From positions 806,001-870,000 of the forward strand of contig CAWFMT010000005.1 in NCBI GenBank assembly GCA_963817075.1: a stretch of DNA of 64,000 nucleotides. The letters run 5' to 3'. Under the pieces are notes generated by a model that worked only from the letters and a program-made list of their open reading frames with translations, was not told the DNA's origin and made no database searches. A program made the translations under genes and the position numbers. Source of the stretch: DASPKM01 sp963817075 (GTDB lineage: Bacteria; Bacteroidota; Bacteroidia; Chitinophagales; Chitinophagaceae). Below are positions 16,142 through 24,497 of the stretch, one piece after another (the stretch's first letter is position 1; each line of letters opens with the position of its first letter).

Positions 16142-16386
16142 TGATTATCAATACGTTGTGGTGCTGCCTCTTCTACATAGATCGCTTCTGCTTCATTCAG
16201 TCGCAAACTTAAGTTGTAGCCAGCTACAAGGACTGAAATCGGGTCGCCAAGAGGAGCTATTTTTTCCACTTTGATTTTCTCACCAGGAATACATCCCATC
16301 TCAAGGAGTTTGAGAAATAGGTCTGGATCAGTGATCGAATGGATTATGGCCGTCTGTCCTTGTTTCAAGTCGCGCAACTTCTTCAT
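16138..16386 (-). CDS. feoA: FeoA domain protein
   Basis: From the ATG at 16386 the protein is 82 residues, the usual FeoA size. It reads MKKLRDLKQGQTAIIHSI, then LKLLEMGCIPGEKIKVEKIAPLGDPISVLV, an SH3-like fold. FeoA is a small cytoplasmic partner of the FeoB ferrous iron permease. In-frame ATGs at 16422 and 16491 would lengthen it and overlap ybeY. A perfect TACTTTTG box lies 6 bases before the chosen ATG, so a nearly leaderless mRNA supports the short start. Unusually, it is paired with nadD while feoB lies 18 kb away. Confidence 0.85.
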   Translation of the reverse strand: MKKLRDLKQGQTAIIHSITDPDLFLKLLEMGCIPGEKIKVEKIAPLGDPISVLVAGYNLSLRLNEAEAIYVEEAAPQRIDNQ

Positions 16387-16392
16387 GCACTG

Positions 16393-16400
16393 CAAAAGTA
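16393..16400 (-). promoter_or_regulatory. -7 box of feoA-nadD
   Basis: On the reverse strand TACTTTTG matches TAnnTTTG exactly and ends 6 bases before the feoA ATG at 16386. It decides the start choice for feoA. No obvious -33 element was found. Confidence 0.5.
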
Positions 16401-16430
16401 GTTTTGTAGCATCCTTTTGCATTACGAATT

Positions 16431-16895
16431 TTGGAAATGCCGGTTTCCTCCGCCGAATCCATTCGTTTTCATTATTTGGTTCCTGTCTCAATTCGGCATC
16501 GCCGTATTATAAAGAAGCTTTTAGCAAAAGTGCTTAGCGCTGCGGGATTGATGTTGGTTTCGCTTGATATCATCTTTTGTTCCGATAAGTATTTGTTGGA
16601 AATCAACCAGGAGTTCCTGAATCATGACGATTACACTGATATTATAACCTTTGAATGGAGTGAAGTTCAAGGAAAGGTTCAGGGGGAAATTTATATCAGC
16701 ATTGATCGAATCAGGGAAAATGCAAAGTCTTTTGATACAAGAATTCAGCGCGAATTGGTACGTGTGGCCCTGCATGGTGTGCTTCATCTCGCCGGACTGA
16801 AGGATAAGACCTCCGCGGACCTGGCACGCATGCGAACTGAAGAGGACAAATACCTCAAAGCATTCGACAGAATGGTTTCACGTGAAACAAAATGA
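16431..16895 (+). CDS. ybeY: Endoribonuclease YbeY (rRNA maturation)
   Basis: A protein of 154 residues (a second ATG at 16437 is equally plausible). It has the family core DIIFCSDKYLLEINQEFLNHDDYTDIITF and the metal site HGVLHLAGLKDKT. The usual third histidine of HxxxHxxxxxH is replaced by a KDK segment, a variant I believe is common in Bacteroidota. YbeY processes the 3' end of 16S rRNA and takes part in ribosome quality control. The last codons overlap a parS-like palindrome. The gene diverges from feoA, and the 5' ends do not overlap if the short feoA start is used. Confidence 0.9.
   Translation: MEMPVSSAESIRFHYLVPVSIRHRRIIKKLLAKVLSAAGLMLVSLDIIFCSDKYLLEINQEFLNHDDYTDIITFEWSEVQGKVQGEIYISIDRIRENAKSFDTRIQRELVRVALHGVLHLAGLKDKTSADLARMRTEEDKYLKAFDRMVSRETK
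16874..16889. promoter_or_regulatory. parS-like site 1 (ParB-binding palindrome), inside ybeY 3' end
   Basis: The perfect 14-base palindrome GTTTCACGTGAAAC (16875-16888) matches 15 of 16 positions of the bacterial parS consensus TGTTTCACGTGAAACA. It encodes part of the YbeY C-terminus (VSRET). ParB binds such sites near the origin for chromosome segregation. Confidence 0.8.
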
Positions 16896-16898
16896 TTC

Positions 16899-16914
16899 TA
16901 TTCCACGTGGAACG
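16899..16914. promoter_or_regulatory. parS-like site 2 between ybeY and mnmG
   Basis: A second palindrome, TTCCACGTGGAA (16901-16912), has its centre 25 bases from the first. It fits the variant TGTTCCACGTGGAACA at 14 of 16 positions. Two sites so close together argue against chance. Confidence 0.7.
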
Positions 16915-16946
16915 AAACTAATATCCTGATGGTTTCCGGGCTTGCT

Positions 16947-16954
16947 TAATTTTG
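16947..16954 (+). promoter_or_regulatory. -7 box of mnmG
   Basis: TAATTTTG matches TAnnTTTG and ends 5 bases before the mnmG ATG at 16960, so the transcript would have almost no leader. It supports the ATG over the upstream in-frame TTG at 16942. Confidence 0.5.
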
Positions 16955-16959
16955 CCGGG

Positions 16960-18822
16960 ATGTTTTCAAAGTATGATGTAATTGTTGTTGGCGCCGGCCA
17001 TGCTGGTTGTGAAGCAGCAGCGGCAGCGGCTAATATGGGCAGCCGAACGCTCTTGGTTACCATGAATCTTCAAACCATTGCTCAAATGAGCTGTAATCCA
17101 GCAATGGGTGGGATCGCAAAAGGCCAAATCGTTAGGGAAATTGACGCAATGGGTGGGTATTCCGGTATCGTGAGTGATAAGAGTTTGATTCAGTTTCGGA
17201 TGCTCAACCGTTCCAAAGGTCCTGCCATGTGGAGTCCCAGAACTCAAAATGACAGGGCGCTTTTCTCAACAACCTGGAGAGAGATGCTTGAAGCTACAGA
17301 GCTGGTGGATTTCTATCAGGATATGGTGAAGGAGTTGATTATCAAGGACGGAGTGGTCCAAGGCGTAGTAACAGGCCTGGGTCACCAGATATATTCCAGG
17401 ACTGTTGTCTTGACAAATGGGACCTTTCTCAACGGGCTGATCCATATAGGCGAAAAGAGTTTTGGGGGCGGGCGTATGGCCGAAAAGCCAGCAACCGGTC
17501 TCACAGAACAACTTGTTCAGTTCGGATTCGAAACGGACCGACTTAAAACCGGAACACCTCCAAGAATTGATGGGAGAAGCCTGGACTATTCCAAAATGGA
17601 AGAGCAGAAGGGGGACGAAGAAATTGTAGGATTTTCATTCCTCGATACACCTAAACCGAAACTGCAGAAGAGCTGTTGGATTACCTATACAAATCAGGCT
17701 GTTCATGACATCCTGAAAACGGGTTTTGATCGAAGTCCAATGTTTGCTGGAAGGATCGATGGAGTAGGGCCTCGCTATTGTCCCAGTATCGAGGATAAAA
17801 TAAACAGGTTTGCAGAACGCGATCGACACCAATTATTTGTTGAGCCGGAAGGGTGGAATACAGTTGAAATTTACATAAACGGATTCTCTACTTCCTTGCC
17901 CGAAGAAATTCAGTATGAGGCACTTAGATTAGTCCCTGGTTTCGAAAAGGCTAAGATGTTCCGGCCAGGATATGCCATTGAATATGATTATTTCCCTCCA
18001 ACTCAATTAAAGCACAGCCTGGAAACCAAGAATATTCAAAACTTATTTTTCGCAGGGCAGATCAATGGCACTACAGGATACGAAGAGGCCGCTTGTCAGG
18101 GACTGATGGCAGGGATCAATGCTCACCAGAAGGCACTTGATCTACAGCCCGTTATACTTAAGAGAAGTGAAGCATATATAGGTGTTTTAATTGACGACCT
18201 GATCAGTAAGGGCACCGAAGAGCCTTACAGAATGTTTACAAGTCGGGCAGAGTTCCGAACCCTATTGCGACAGGACAATGCAGATCTTAGGTTAACCGAA
18301 TTGAGCTATAAGATCGGTTTGGCCAGCCAGGAGAGAATGGAGAAGGTGAAGCAAAAGAAGCAGATGGTCAATGACATAACATCGGTACTTAAATCATTTT
18401 CAGTAGATCCATCTGAAGCGGATAAATATTTAGAAGATCTTAGTTCTGCATCGATGGTTCAAAAGCAAAAGGCAATTCAACTATTAATGCGCCCCTCGGT
18501 TGATATCAAGGGTATGATGTCTCATCTTCCTTCTTTAGAGCAGGAACTCAGTGGGTTTTCTACCGAAGCCCTGGAGCAGGCGGAAATTCAAATTAAGTAC
18601 GAGTCGTATATTCAAAAAGAAAAAGAGATCGTGCGAAAAATGAGCCAGTTGGAAGAGCTCGAGATACCGGATAATTTCAATTACGAAAAGATAAACGCAC
18701 TTTCAGCAGAAGCACTTCAAAAATTCAAAAAAATAAAACCCCGAACGCTCGGGCAGGCAAGCCGGATAAGTGGAGTTAATCCAAGCGATGTGCAAATCCT
18801 GATGGTATTTATGGGAAGATAA
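16960..18822 (+). CDS. mnmG: tRNA uridine-5-carboxymethylaminomethyl modification enzyme MnmG (GidA)
   Basis: A protein of 620 residues. The FAD-binding motif is at the start (YDVIVVGAGHAGCEAAAAAA), followed by SCNPAMGGIAKGQIVREIDAMGG, GTFLNGLIHIGEKSFGGGR and LKTGTPPRI, all diagnostic. The C-terminus (LGQASRISGVNPSDVQILMVFMGR) is the MnmE-interacting helical domain. With MnmE it modifies the wobble uridine of several tRNAs. The start at 16960 is chosen because a -7 box lies just before it. The gene is the classic neighbour of parS/parAB and the origin in many bacteria, consistent with the parS-like sites immediately upstream. Confidence 0.96.
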   Translation: MFSKYDVIVVGAGHAGCEAAAAAANMGSRTLLVTMNLQTIAQMSCNPAMGGIAKGQIVREIDAMGGYSGIVSDKSLIQFRMLNRSKGPAMWSPRTQNDRALFSTTWREMLEATELVDFYQDMVKELIIKDGVVQGVVTGLGHQIYSRTVVLTNGTFLNGLIHIGEKSFGGGRMAEKPATGLTEQLVQFGFETDRLKTGTPPRIDGRSLDYSKMEEQKGDEEIVGFSFLDTPKPKLQKSCWITYTNQAVHDILKTGFDRSPMFAGRIDGVGPRYCPSIEDKINRFAERDRHQLFVEPEGWNTVEIYINGFSTSLPEEIQYEALRLVPGFEKAKMFRPGYAIEYDYFPPTQLKHSLETKNIQNLFFAGQINGTTGYEEAACQGLMAGINAHQKALDLQPVILKRSEAYIGVLIDDLISKGTEEPYRMFTSRAEFRTLLRQDNADLRLTELSYKIGLASQERMEKVKQKKQMVNDITSVLKSFSVDPSEADKYLEDLSSASMVQKQKAIQLLMRPSVDIKGMMSHLPSLEQELSGFSTEALEQAEIQIKYESYIQKEKEIVRKMSQLEELEIPDNFNYEKINALSAEALQKFKKIKPRTLGQASRISGVNPSDVQILMVFMGR

Positions 18823-18867
18823 CCCGGTCTAACGGACCTATACAACCGCAGATGGGTTATGTTTTTT
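18819..18867 (+). terminator. Terminator between convergent mnmG and cysS
   Basis: ATAACCC (18819-18825) pairs with GGGTTAT (18854-18860), with an inner GGTC/GACC hairpin, followed by GTTTTTT. It begins at the mnmG stop codon and overlaps the very end of cysS. Confidence 0.6.
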
Positions 18868-20361
18868 CAAGAGTCCAACTGATGCTACCATCTTTTTCAT
18901 CCTTCAATTGAATTCCCATCTCTTTTAACTGAAGACGAATCCTGTCTGATGTAGCATAATCTTTCCTGGCCTTTGACTCTTTGCGGATTTCAATCAACAA
19001 TTGAATTGTGCCATTTAAAAGTGCATTGCCTGTTGGTTCATACCTGAGACCAAGGATATCTTCAATGTAGACCTTGAATTTGGTGGATAGTTGCCCTAAG
19101 GTTTCAGCAGTCAATTCTCCAATGGAAATATGCTTGTCTTTGATAGAATTTATGATCGGCAACAGGTCAAATAATGTTGCAAGAACTCTTGCAGTATTAA
19201 AGTCATCTTCTATGAATTCATCAAGCTGCTTTAAAAGTCCGTTTACTTTTTCATTCAATTCAGTATTGCTGCCACTGAATTCCACATGGTTTAATTGCTG
19301 AATTCTGATCAAATTTTCATATCCTTCCATCAGCCTCTTTAGTCCCTTTTCCGCGGCCTGCAGAGCGTCGTTGCTAAAATCAAGAGTGCTTCGGTAATGA
19401 GTTTGTAAAATAAAAAAGCGGATCGTCATGGGCGTGTAGGCCTGTGCAAGCATTGGATGATTGCCACTGAACATTTCAGTCAGACGGATCACGTTATTAT
19501 AACTCTTTCCCATCTTCTTCCCATTGATCGTTATCATATTATTATGCAACCAATAGGTAGCGGGTTGCACGTGATTGCAAACCGTACTCTGGGCTATTTC
19601 GCTTTCGTGATGGGGGAATAATAGATCCATTCCGCCTCCATGGATGTCAAATCTTGCACCTAAATATTTAGTGCTCATTGCAGAGCATTCAATATGCCAG
19701 CCAGGGAAACCATCGCCCCATGGACTCGCCCATCTCATAATATGTTCGGGAGGTGCTTTTTTCCAAAGTGCAAAGTCAGCTTTGTTGCGCTTCTCTTCCT
19801 GACCTTCAAGATCTCTTGTTGTGACTAGCAGATCTTCTATGATCCGTCCACTTAGTTTACCGTAGTCGTGCGACTCTGAATATTTCTTTACATCGAAATA
19901 AACTGAACCATTCACAACATAAGCAAGACCATTCTCAATGATCTTATTGATCATTCCAATTTGCTCAACAATATGACCAGTGGCTGTTGGTTCAATCGTA
20001 GGATCCAGGCAATTGAACTGGTGCATGGCCCAATGATAGAGATTGGTATATTTTTGAACCAGCTCCATTGGCTCCAGTTTTTCAAGAACCGCTTTCTTAG
20101 AGATCTTATCCTCAGCCTCCCTTCCTTCCTCCTCAAAGTGTCCCGCATCAGTTATATTACGTACATATCTGACTTTGTTACCCCAGATATAAAAAATACC
20201 GGTAATACCACATCAAAAGTGATATAGGGCCTCGCATGTCCAAGATGACTTTCTCCGCTAACCGTGGGACCGCACACATACATGCCTACATGCCCTGGTG
20301 TAATAGGTTCAAAAACTTCTTTCTTCCTGGAATAAGAATTCAAAACTTTCAACGAAGCCAT
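18857..20361 (-). pseudogene. cysS: Cysteinyl-tRNA synthetase, reading frame broken by two single-base insertions
   Basis: The N-terminal piece (20361 to about 20210) has the nucleotide-binding HLGH of class I synthetases (GPTVSGESHLGHARPY). The C-terminal piece from about 20182 on has the zinc-site region GWHIECSAMS, HGGGMDLLFPHHE and the KMGKS loop (NGKKMGKSYNN). Between them, removal of one T near 20210 and one G near 20183 restores YRYFLYLGNKVRYVRNITDAGHF, as in intact CysS. The whole span is 1505 bases, two more than the 1503 needed for 500 residues. CysS is essential, so either these are sequence errors or another copy exists elsewhere. Confidence 0.85.
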
Positions 20362-20387
20362 GCCTTCAAATCAATAATTGAGTTTCG

Positions 20388-20395
20388 CAAATTTA
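20388..20395 (-). promoter_or_regulatory. -7 box of cysS
   Basis: On the reverse strand TAAATTTG matches TAnnTTTG and lies 26 bases before the cysS ATG at 20361. Confidence 0.45.
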
Positions 20396-20428
20396 GGTGA
20401 TCTGCACTAATGGGAAGATTGTGAATGT

Positions 20429-21553
20429 TTACTTACTATTAATCATGAAATCTGCGATCACAGGATAATGATCTGAATATGGAAGTTCAACCTTTTTACA
20501 TTGCAATACCTTAAGGTTATCGGTCGCAAACATATAATCGATCCTGAGAGTTGGGGACAGGCTGGCAAAGGTCCTACCGATCCCAAAACCTCTCTTAAGG
20601 AACGCATCCTGCAGATCGCCTTTAATCTGAAAATAAGTATATGAATTTGGGACGTCATTAAAATCTCCGCACATGATCAAAGGGAAGGGTGCGGTTTTTA
20701 TTTCTGCTCTGACTAGTCTCGCCTGTTCTCCGCGAAAACGATACGCCTGTCTGAGCTTATTTGCGATCGACATGGAAGCATCAAGCAGACTATCTTCTAC
20801 ATTTTTGATCTTTTCAAGATCGCGGAATTCTTTTTTCCTGAAAAGGACTGACTGAAGATGGGTGGTATAAACTCCACACAGTATCTCCATTTATGTTGAT
20901 GTCTGCGTGAATGAGACTTTCAACTGCCTTTGACGTGGGTGAATATTCGTTCCGCCCGGTATTAATGATGGGAATTGGGAAAAAATTACGGGTCCTACCT
21001 GGTAAATTGGGTGCCTGTAGTCGTCAACAAAATAATGAAAAGGAGTTCCGAGCTCCTTTTTCATAAACTCGATATTAGCCGTGAACTGCGGCTTGCTGGA
21101 TTCAAAAAATTCCTGCAGGCAAATAATGTCTGCATCCTGTTGTTTCAGAAAATTGATGATTGGTTCGCGCTGACTTTGTTTTTGCATTTTTGGGCGATAC
21201 ATCTGATCTAGGTAGTGCACATTCCATGTGATAACTCTTACAGCACCGGGTTTTTTGGACTCTGAAAATCCTGGCGAAATATTGAAGGCATAAAAAGCAT
21301 TTATGTGAAACCAGGCAAAAACCAGTAAGAATAAACACAGGAATGCCCATTTGGATCTTAATATGGTCCAGAATACCAGGAAACCGATCATTAGAATCAA
21401 TAAAACCGGGAAGACAAGTCCTAATAAGGCAATGAACCAGAATTGTTTTGGGGAAAGAAAGGAATTAGCACAAGCAAGCAGGAAGAATACAGCAATAGTG
21501 ATATTTGTAACAATAAAGAATCGCTTTGTTACTTTCCTAAAGAGGCCGGCCAT
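20429..21553 (-). pseudogene. Membrane-bound endonuclease/exonuclease/phosphatase family protein, frame broken by two compensating indels
   Basis: The N-terminal part (from 21553) has three membrane helices, then the catalytic domain start VRVITWNVHYLDQ and DADIICLQEFFE. The C-terminal part (20890 to 20429) has YTTHLQSV, LIMCGDFNDVPNSYTY and the end motif YSDHYPVIADF. As given, the frame stops at 20891. A missing base near 20970 and an extra A at 20873 restore a continuous frame (FPIINTGRNEYSP, then ESLIHADINING and DTVWVYTTHLQ). The full span of 1125 bases is then exactly 375 codons. Such proteins are metal-dependent phosphoesterases; the substrate is unknown. It lies 8 bases after the rhomboid gene on the same strand. 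Confidence 0.75.
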
Positions 21554-21561
21554 GTCCGAAA

Positions 21562-22449
21562 TTACAAATTGTCGTCCTGTGCAGCACGTTTCAAAATCTC
21601 TTTTTCCTCCGAAGTAAGAGAATTATAACCTTTCTGATTGATCTTGTCAAGAAGTGTGTCTATCCGCTGCTGAGTTATATTAGGCACTTTGTTGAAAGGC
21701 TTGGTAGCGCCCACCTTATAAAAATGCTTTTGCCTTATTTTCTTTGCGGGGCGACTTGGGTTGAAAAGATTGATGCACCAATCAAAAAACCGATTTAACC
21801 AGGCACCTGGATCTCTCCCTTTTTTCAGCTGAAGCACATAAATAAACCCCACAAGAGCACCGGCAAGATGTGCCAGGTGGCCTCCAGTATTGCTGGTTGG
21901 TATGCTCGCAAAATCAATGACTACAAAAATGGCGGTGAACACCCAAAGTGGAATACCACCATTGAGCATGGGAAGAATTCTGTATTTGGGAGCAAGGGTG
22001 GTAGTCGCAAGTGCAACCGACATAACCCCAGCAGAAGCGCCTTCCAGGGTGGAAGCGGGCATATCTCTTATTAGTAACGGGATCAAATTATAAGCAAGTA
22101 AGAATATGATCCCTCCAGCAAATCCTCCGTACAGGAAGAGAGGGATGATTTTGCCATTGCCTGCCAGATCCTGCAGAATAAATCCAAAAGCCCATAACCA
22201 TAAAAGGTTCCCCAGAACATGCCATACACTAAAGTGCATCCACATATAGGTGAACAAAGTCCATGGTTTTGTGAGAAGAACTGAGAGGTCTGCGGGTAAA
22301 ATAAATGGCCGGAATACGGATTCCATGTAGACCTCTTTTGAGATATCGCTCATGCGATAGATCACATATATAAATGAGAATAGTACAAATACAATCGCGA
22401 TGAGCACAATCAGGTTTACCAGGTGGTTTCCATCTTGTCCCAGGATCAT
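21562..22449 (-). CDS. Rhomboid-family intramembrane serine protease with C-terminal extension
   Basis: A protein of 295 residues with about six membrane helices. The catalytic serine is in LEGASAGVMSV and the catalytic histidine in GGHLAHLAGALVGFIYV. The HxxxN-type loop WMHFSVWHVLGNLLWLWAFG is also present. A C-terminal cytoplasmic tail of about 80 residues (ending TLLDKINQKGYNSLTSEEKEILKRA) resembles the extension found on other Bacteroidota rhomboids. Rhomboids cleave membrane proteins within the bilayer; substrates are unknown. It is the second of two tandem rhomboid genes and precedes the exonuclease-like gene in one transcription unit. Confidence 0.88.
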   Translation of the reverse strand: MILGQDGNHLVNLIVLIAIVFVLFSFIYVIYRMSDISKEVYMESVFRPFILPADLSVLLTKPWTLFTYMWMHFSVWHVLGNLLWLWAFGFILQDLAGNGKIIPLFLYGGFAGGIIFLLAYNLIPLLIRDMPASTLEGASAGVMSVALATTTLAPKYRILPMLNGGIPLWVFTAIFVVIDFASIPTSNTGGHLAHLAGALVGFIYVLQLKKGRDPGAWLNRFFDWCINLFNPSRPAKKIRQKHFYKVGATKPFNKVPNITQQRIDTLLDKINQKGYNSLTSEEKEILKRAAQDDNL

Positions 22450-22502
22450 TCTCTTCTTGTATCGTTCTTCAAAGGCCAGGCAATCTGATTTTGGATGAAA
22501 TA

Positions 22503-22510
22503 CAAAGGTA
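22503..22510 (-). promoter_or_regulatory. -7 box before the second rhomboid gene
   Basis: On the reverse strand TACCTTTG matches TAnnTTTG and lies 53 bases before the ATG at 22449. It suggests separate transcription from the first rhomboid gene. Confidence 0.4.
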
Positions 22511-22551
22511 AAACGGAAATCTTGCAGCTGTTGGTATCAATCTCACATAAG

Positions 22552-23256
22552 TTAGTAGAATCTCTTTTTGTTAGATTTATTCCAATACAGGACAAGTAAA
22601 AATCCTACTAAAGCTCCGCCAAGGTGAGCCCAATGAGCAACATTATCTCCCGCGCTATTTTTAATTCCCATCCAAAATTCCAGAGCAGCATAAATAATAA
22701 CAAACCATTTTGCTTTCATTGGAACAAAAAAGTAGAGGTAAATGAGGCTGTTGGGAAATAGATAACCAAATGCAGCAAGGCACCCAAACACAGCACCCGA
22801 AGCTCCTACAGTGGAAGTATTCACTTTAAAATCCGGATGATACAGAAGTTCCTGTTGTTTTTCCAGCGGCAGGTATCTGAACATTGCCATTACTTCCTCA
22901 TTTTGGAAATACAATGTGCCAAGGTGAAGGAGAGCCGCTCCCAGTCCGCATATTATATAGAATGTTAGAAATCGCTTGGCCCCCCAAACATTTTCGAGAG
23001 TGCTGCCAAACATCCATAAGGCAAACATGTTTGAAAATAAATGGCCAAAGCCCCCATGCATGAATAAATGCGTCACTAACTGATGGGGCTTGAAATAGAC
23101 CGAATGCACATCGTGGAGCGCAAATGTATTTGATACCCAACCGTAGCCAGTTGGATCAAAAGTTATTTGTGCTAAGTAAACAAGGCCATTAACTATGAGA
23201 AGGTTTTTTACTATTAATGGTAATATCTGAATACCCCCAGGTCTGAACTCAGCCAT
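22552..23256 (-). CDS. Rhomboid-family intramembrane serine protease
   Basis: A protein of 234 residues, mostly membrane helices. The rhomboid core reads HLFMHGGFGHLFSNMFALWMFG (His/Asn loop), VGASGAVFGCLAAFGYLFP (catalytic serine) and VAHWAHLGGALVGFLLVLYW (catalytic histidine). It shares these blocks with the downstream rhomboid but lacks its C-terminal extension, so the pair looks like an old tandem duplication that has diverged. A TATCTTTA box lies just upstream of the start. Substrates are unknown. Confidence 0.88.
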   Translation of the reverse strand: MAEFRPGGIQILPLIVKNLLIVNGLVYLAQITFDPTGYGWVSNTFALHDVHSVYFKPHQLVTHLFMHGGFGHLFSNMFALWMFGSTLENVWGAKRFLTFYIICGLGAALLHLGTLYFQNEEVMAMFRYLPLEKQQELLYHPDFKVNTSTVGASGAVFGCLAAFGYLFPNSLIYLYFFVPMKAKWFVIIYAALEFWMGIKNSAGDNVAHWAHLGGALVGFLLVLYWNKSNKKRFY

Positions 23257-23354
23257 TCTAAAAATTTGTGTAAAGATAATCAGCCTCGGTATCGAAGGTT
23301 GATTTATGGAAATCCATCTATTTTTACCTTCATTTCCACTTCAATAATTTTCCA

Positions 23355-24497
23355 TTGCAAATACAATCTAAACTCCCGAATGCTGGAGTTACCATTTTCA
23401 CAATAATGAGCGGGCTTGCTACTGAGTACAAAGCTGTGAATCTTGGTCAAGGCTTTCCAGACTTTCCGATGAACCAGGAGCTCATCGGCCTGGTGGATGA
23501 AGCCATGAGAGCAGACTTTAATCAGTATGTACCTATGCCTGGCTGGCTTCCTCTTAAAGAAGCCATCTCTGAGAAAGTAGATTTTCTCTACCAACTTAAG
23601 ACAGACCCAAATTCTGAAATCACCATCACCCCCGGGGGCACTTATGCCATTTATACTGCGCTTACAACCATACTTCAGCCTGGAGATGAAGTAATTGTTT
23701 TTGAACCAGCATACGATAGCTATATTCCCAACATCGAGATTAACGGTGCTATTGCTGTACTCATCGACCTTCAATTCCCTGATTTTAGAATTAACTGGGA
23801 AGCAGTAAAAGAAAAGATTTCTGGCAAGACAAAGGCCATACTCATCAATTCGCCACACAATCCTACGGGAAGCGTCTTAAGCGAACATGATATTTCAGAA
23901 TTAAGATCGATTACTGAAAACACGAACATTTTTATTGTTAGCGATGAGGTATATGAGCATTTGATTTTTGATGATATTCCACATCAAAGTATTCTTCGCT
24001 ACCCCGATCTTTTTAAGAGGAGTTTTGTATGTTTTTCTTTCGGGAAGGTCTATAACTGCACTGGGTGGAAACTTGGGTATTGCATCGCGCCCGAGCCACT
24101 AATGAAAGAGTTTCGAAAAGTTCACCAGTTCAATTGTTTCAGTTGCCATTCTCCATCGCAGGTAGCCCTCGGAAAATTCTTGAGAAACCGCGAGGCATAT
24201 TTATCCTTAGGAAGTTTCATGCAGGAAAAAAGAGATTATTTTATCAGTCTTATGAAACAAACCCGGTTTAAAATACTGGATAGTAAGGGTAGCTATTTTA
24301 TTTGCGCTTCATACAAAGAAATTACTGAGGAATCTGATACAGAATTTGCAATCAGACTAACCAAAGAAAGAAAGGTTGCGACAATCCCTCTATCCGTCTT
24401 TTACCAGGATAAAAAGGATGATAAGGTATTGAGATTTTGTTTTGCAAAAAGGAAAGAAACCCTGGAGGCGGCAGTTGAAAAACTGATAAGCGTATGA
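23355..24497 (+). CDS. PLP-dependent aminotransferase (methionine/kynurenine aminotransferase-like)
   Basis: A protein of 380 residues of the fold-type I aminotransferase class. It has AVNLGQGFPDFPMN at the N-terminus, ITPGGTYAIYTALTTIL for cofactor phosphate binding, NSPHNPTGSVLSEHDI and the catalytic lysine in CFSFGKVYNCTGWKLGY. The closest functional group by motif is the methionine or kynurenine aminotransferase family (YbdL/CCBL-like). No ATG is available; the TTG at 23355 starts exactly at the conserved MQIQSKLPN segment. The stop overlaps the following GNAT start by four bases, so they form an operon. Confidence 0.88.
   Translation: MQIQSKLPNAGVTIFTIMSGLATEYKAVNLGQGFPDFPMNQELIGLVDEAMRADFNQYVPMPGWLPLKEAISEKVDFLYQLKTDPNSEITITPGGTYAIYTALTTILQPGDEVIVFEPAYDSYIPNIEINGAIAVLIDLQFPDFRINWEAVKEKISGKTKAILINSPHNPTGSVLSEHDISELRSITENTNIFIVSDEVYEHLIFDDIPHQSILRYPDLFKRSFVCFSFGKVYNCTGWKLGYCIAPEPLMKEFRKVHQFNCFSCHSPSQVALGKFLRNREAYLSLGSFMQEKRDYFISLMKQTRFKILDSKGSYFICASYKEITEESDTEFAIRLTKERKVATIPLSVFYQDKKDDKVLRFCFAKRKETLEAAVEKLISV

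Noticed and set aside
16387..16491. A longer FeoA starting at 16491 or 16422.
   Set aside because: It would overlap ybeY, adds non-conserved residues and lies upstream of the -7 box that precedes the ATG at 16386.
18857..20361. Programmed frameshifting in cysS.
   Set aside because: Two +1 changes 27 bases apart without any slippery site or known precedent are unlikely; sequence error or decay is simpler.
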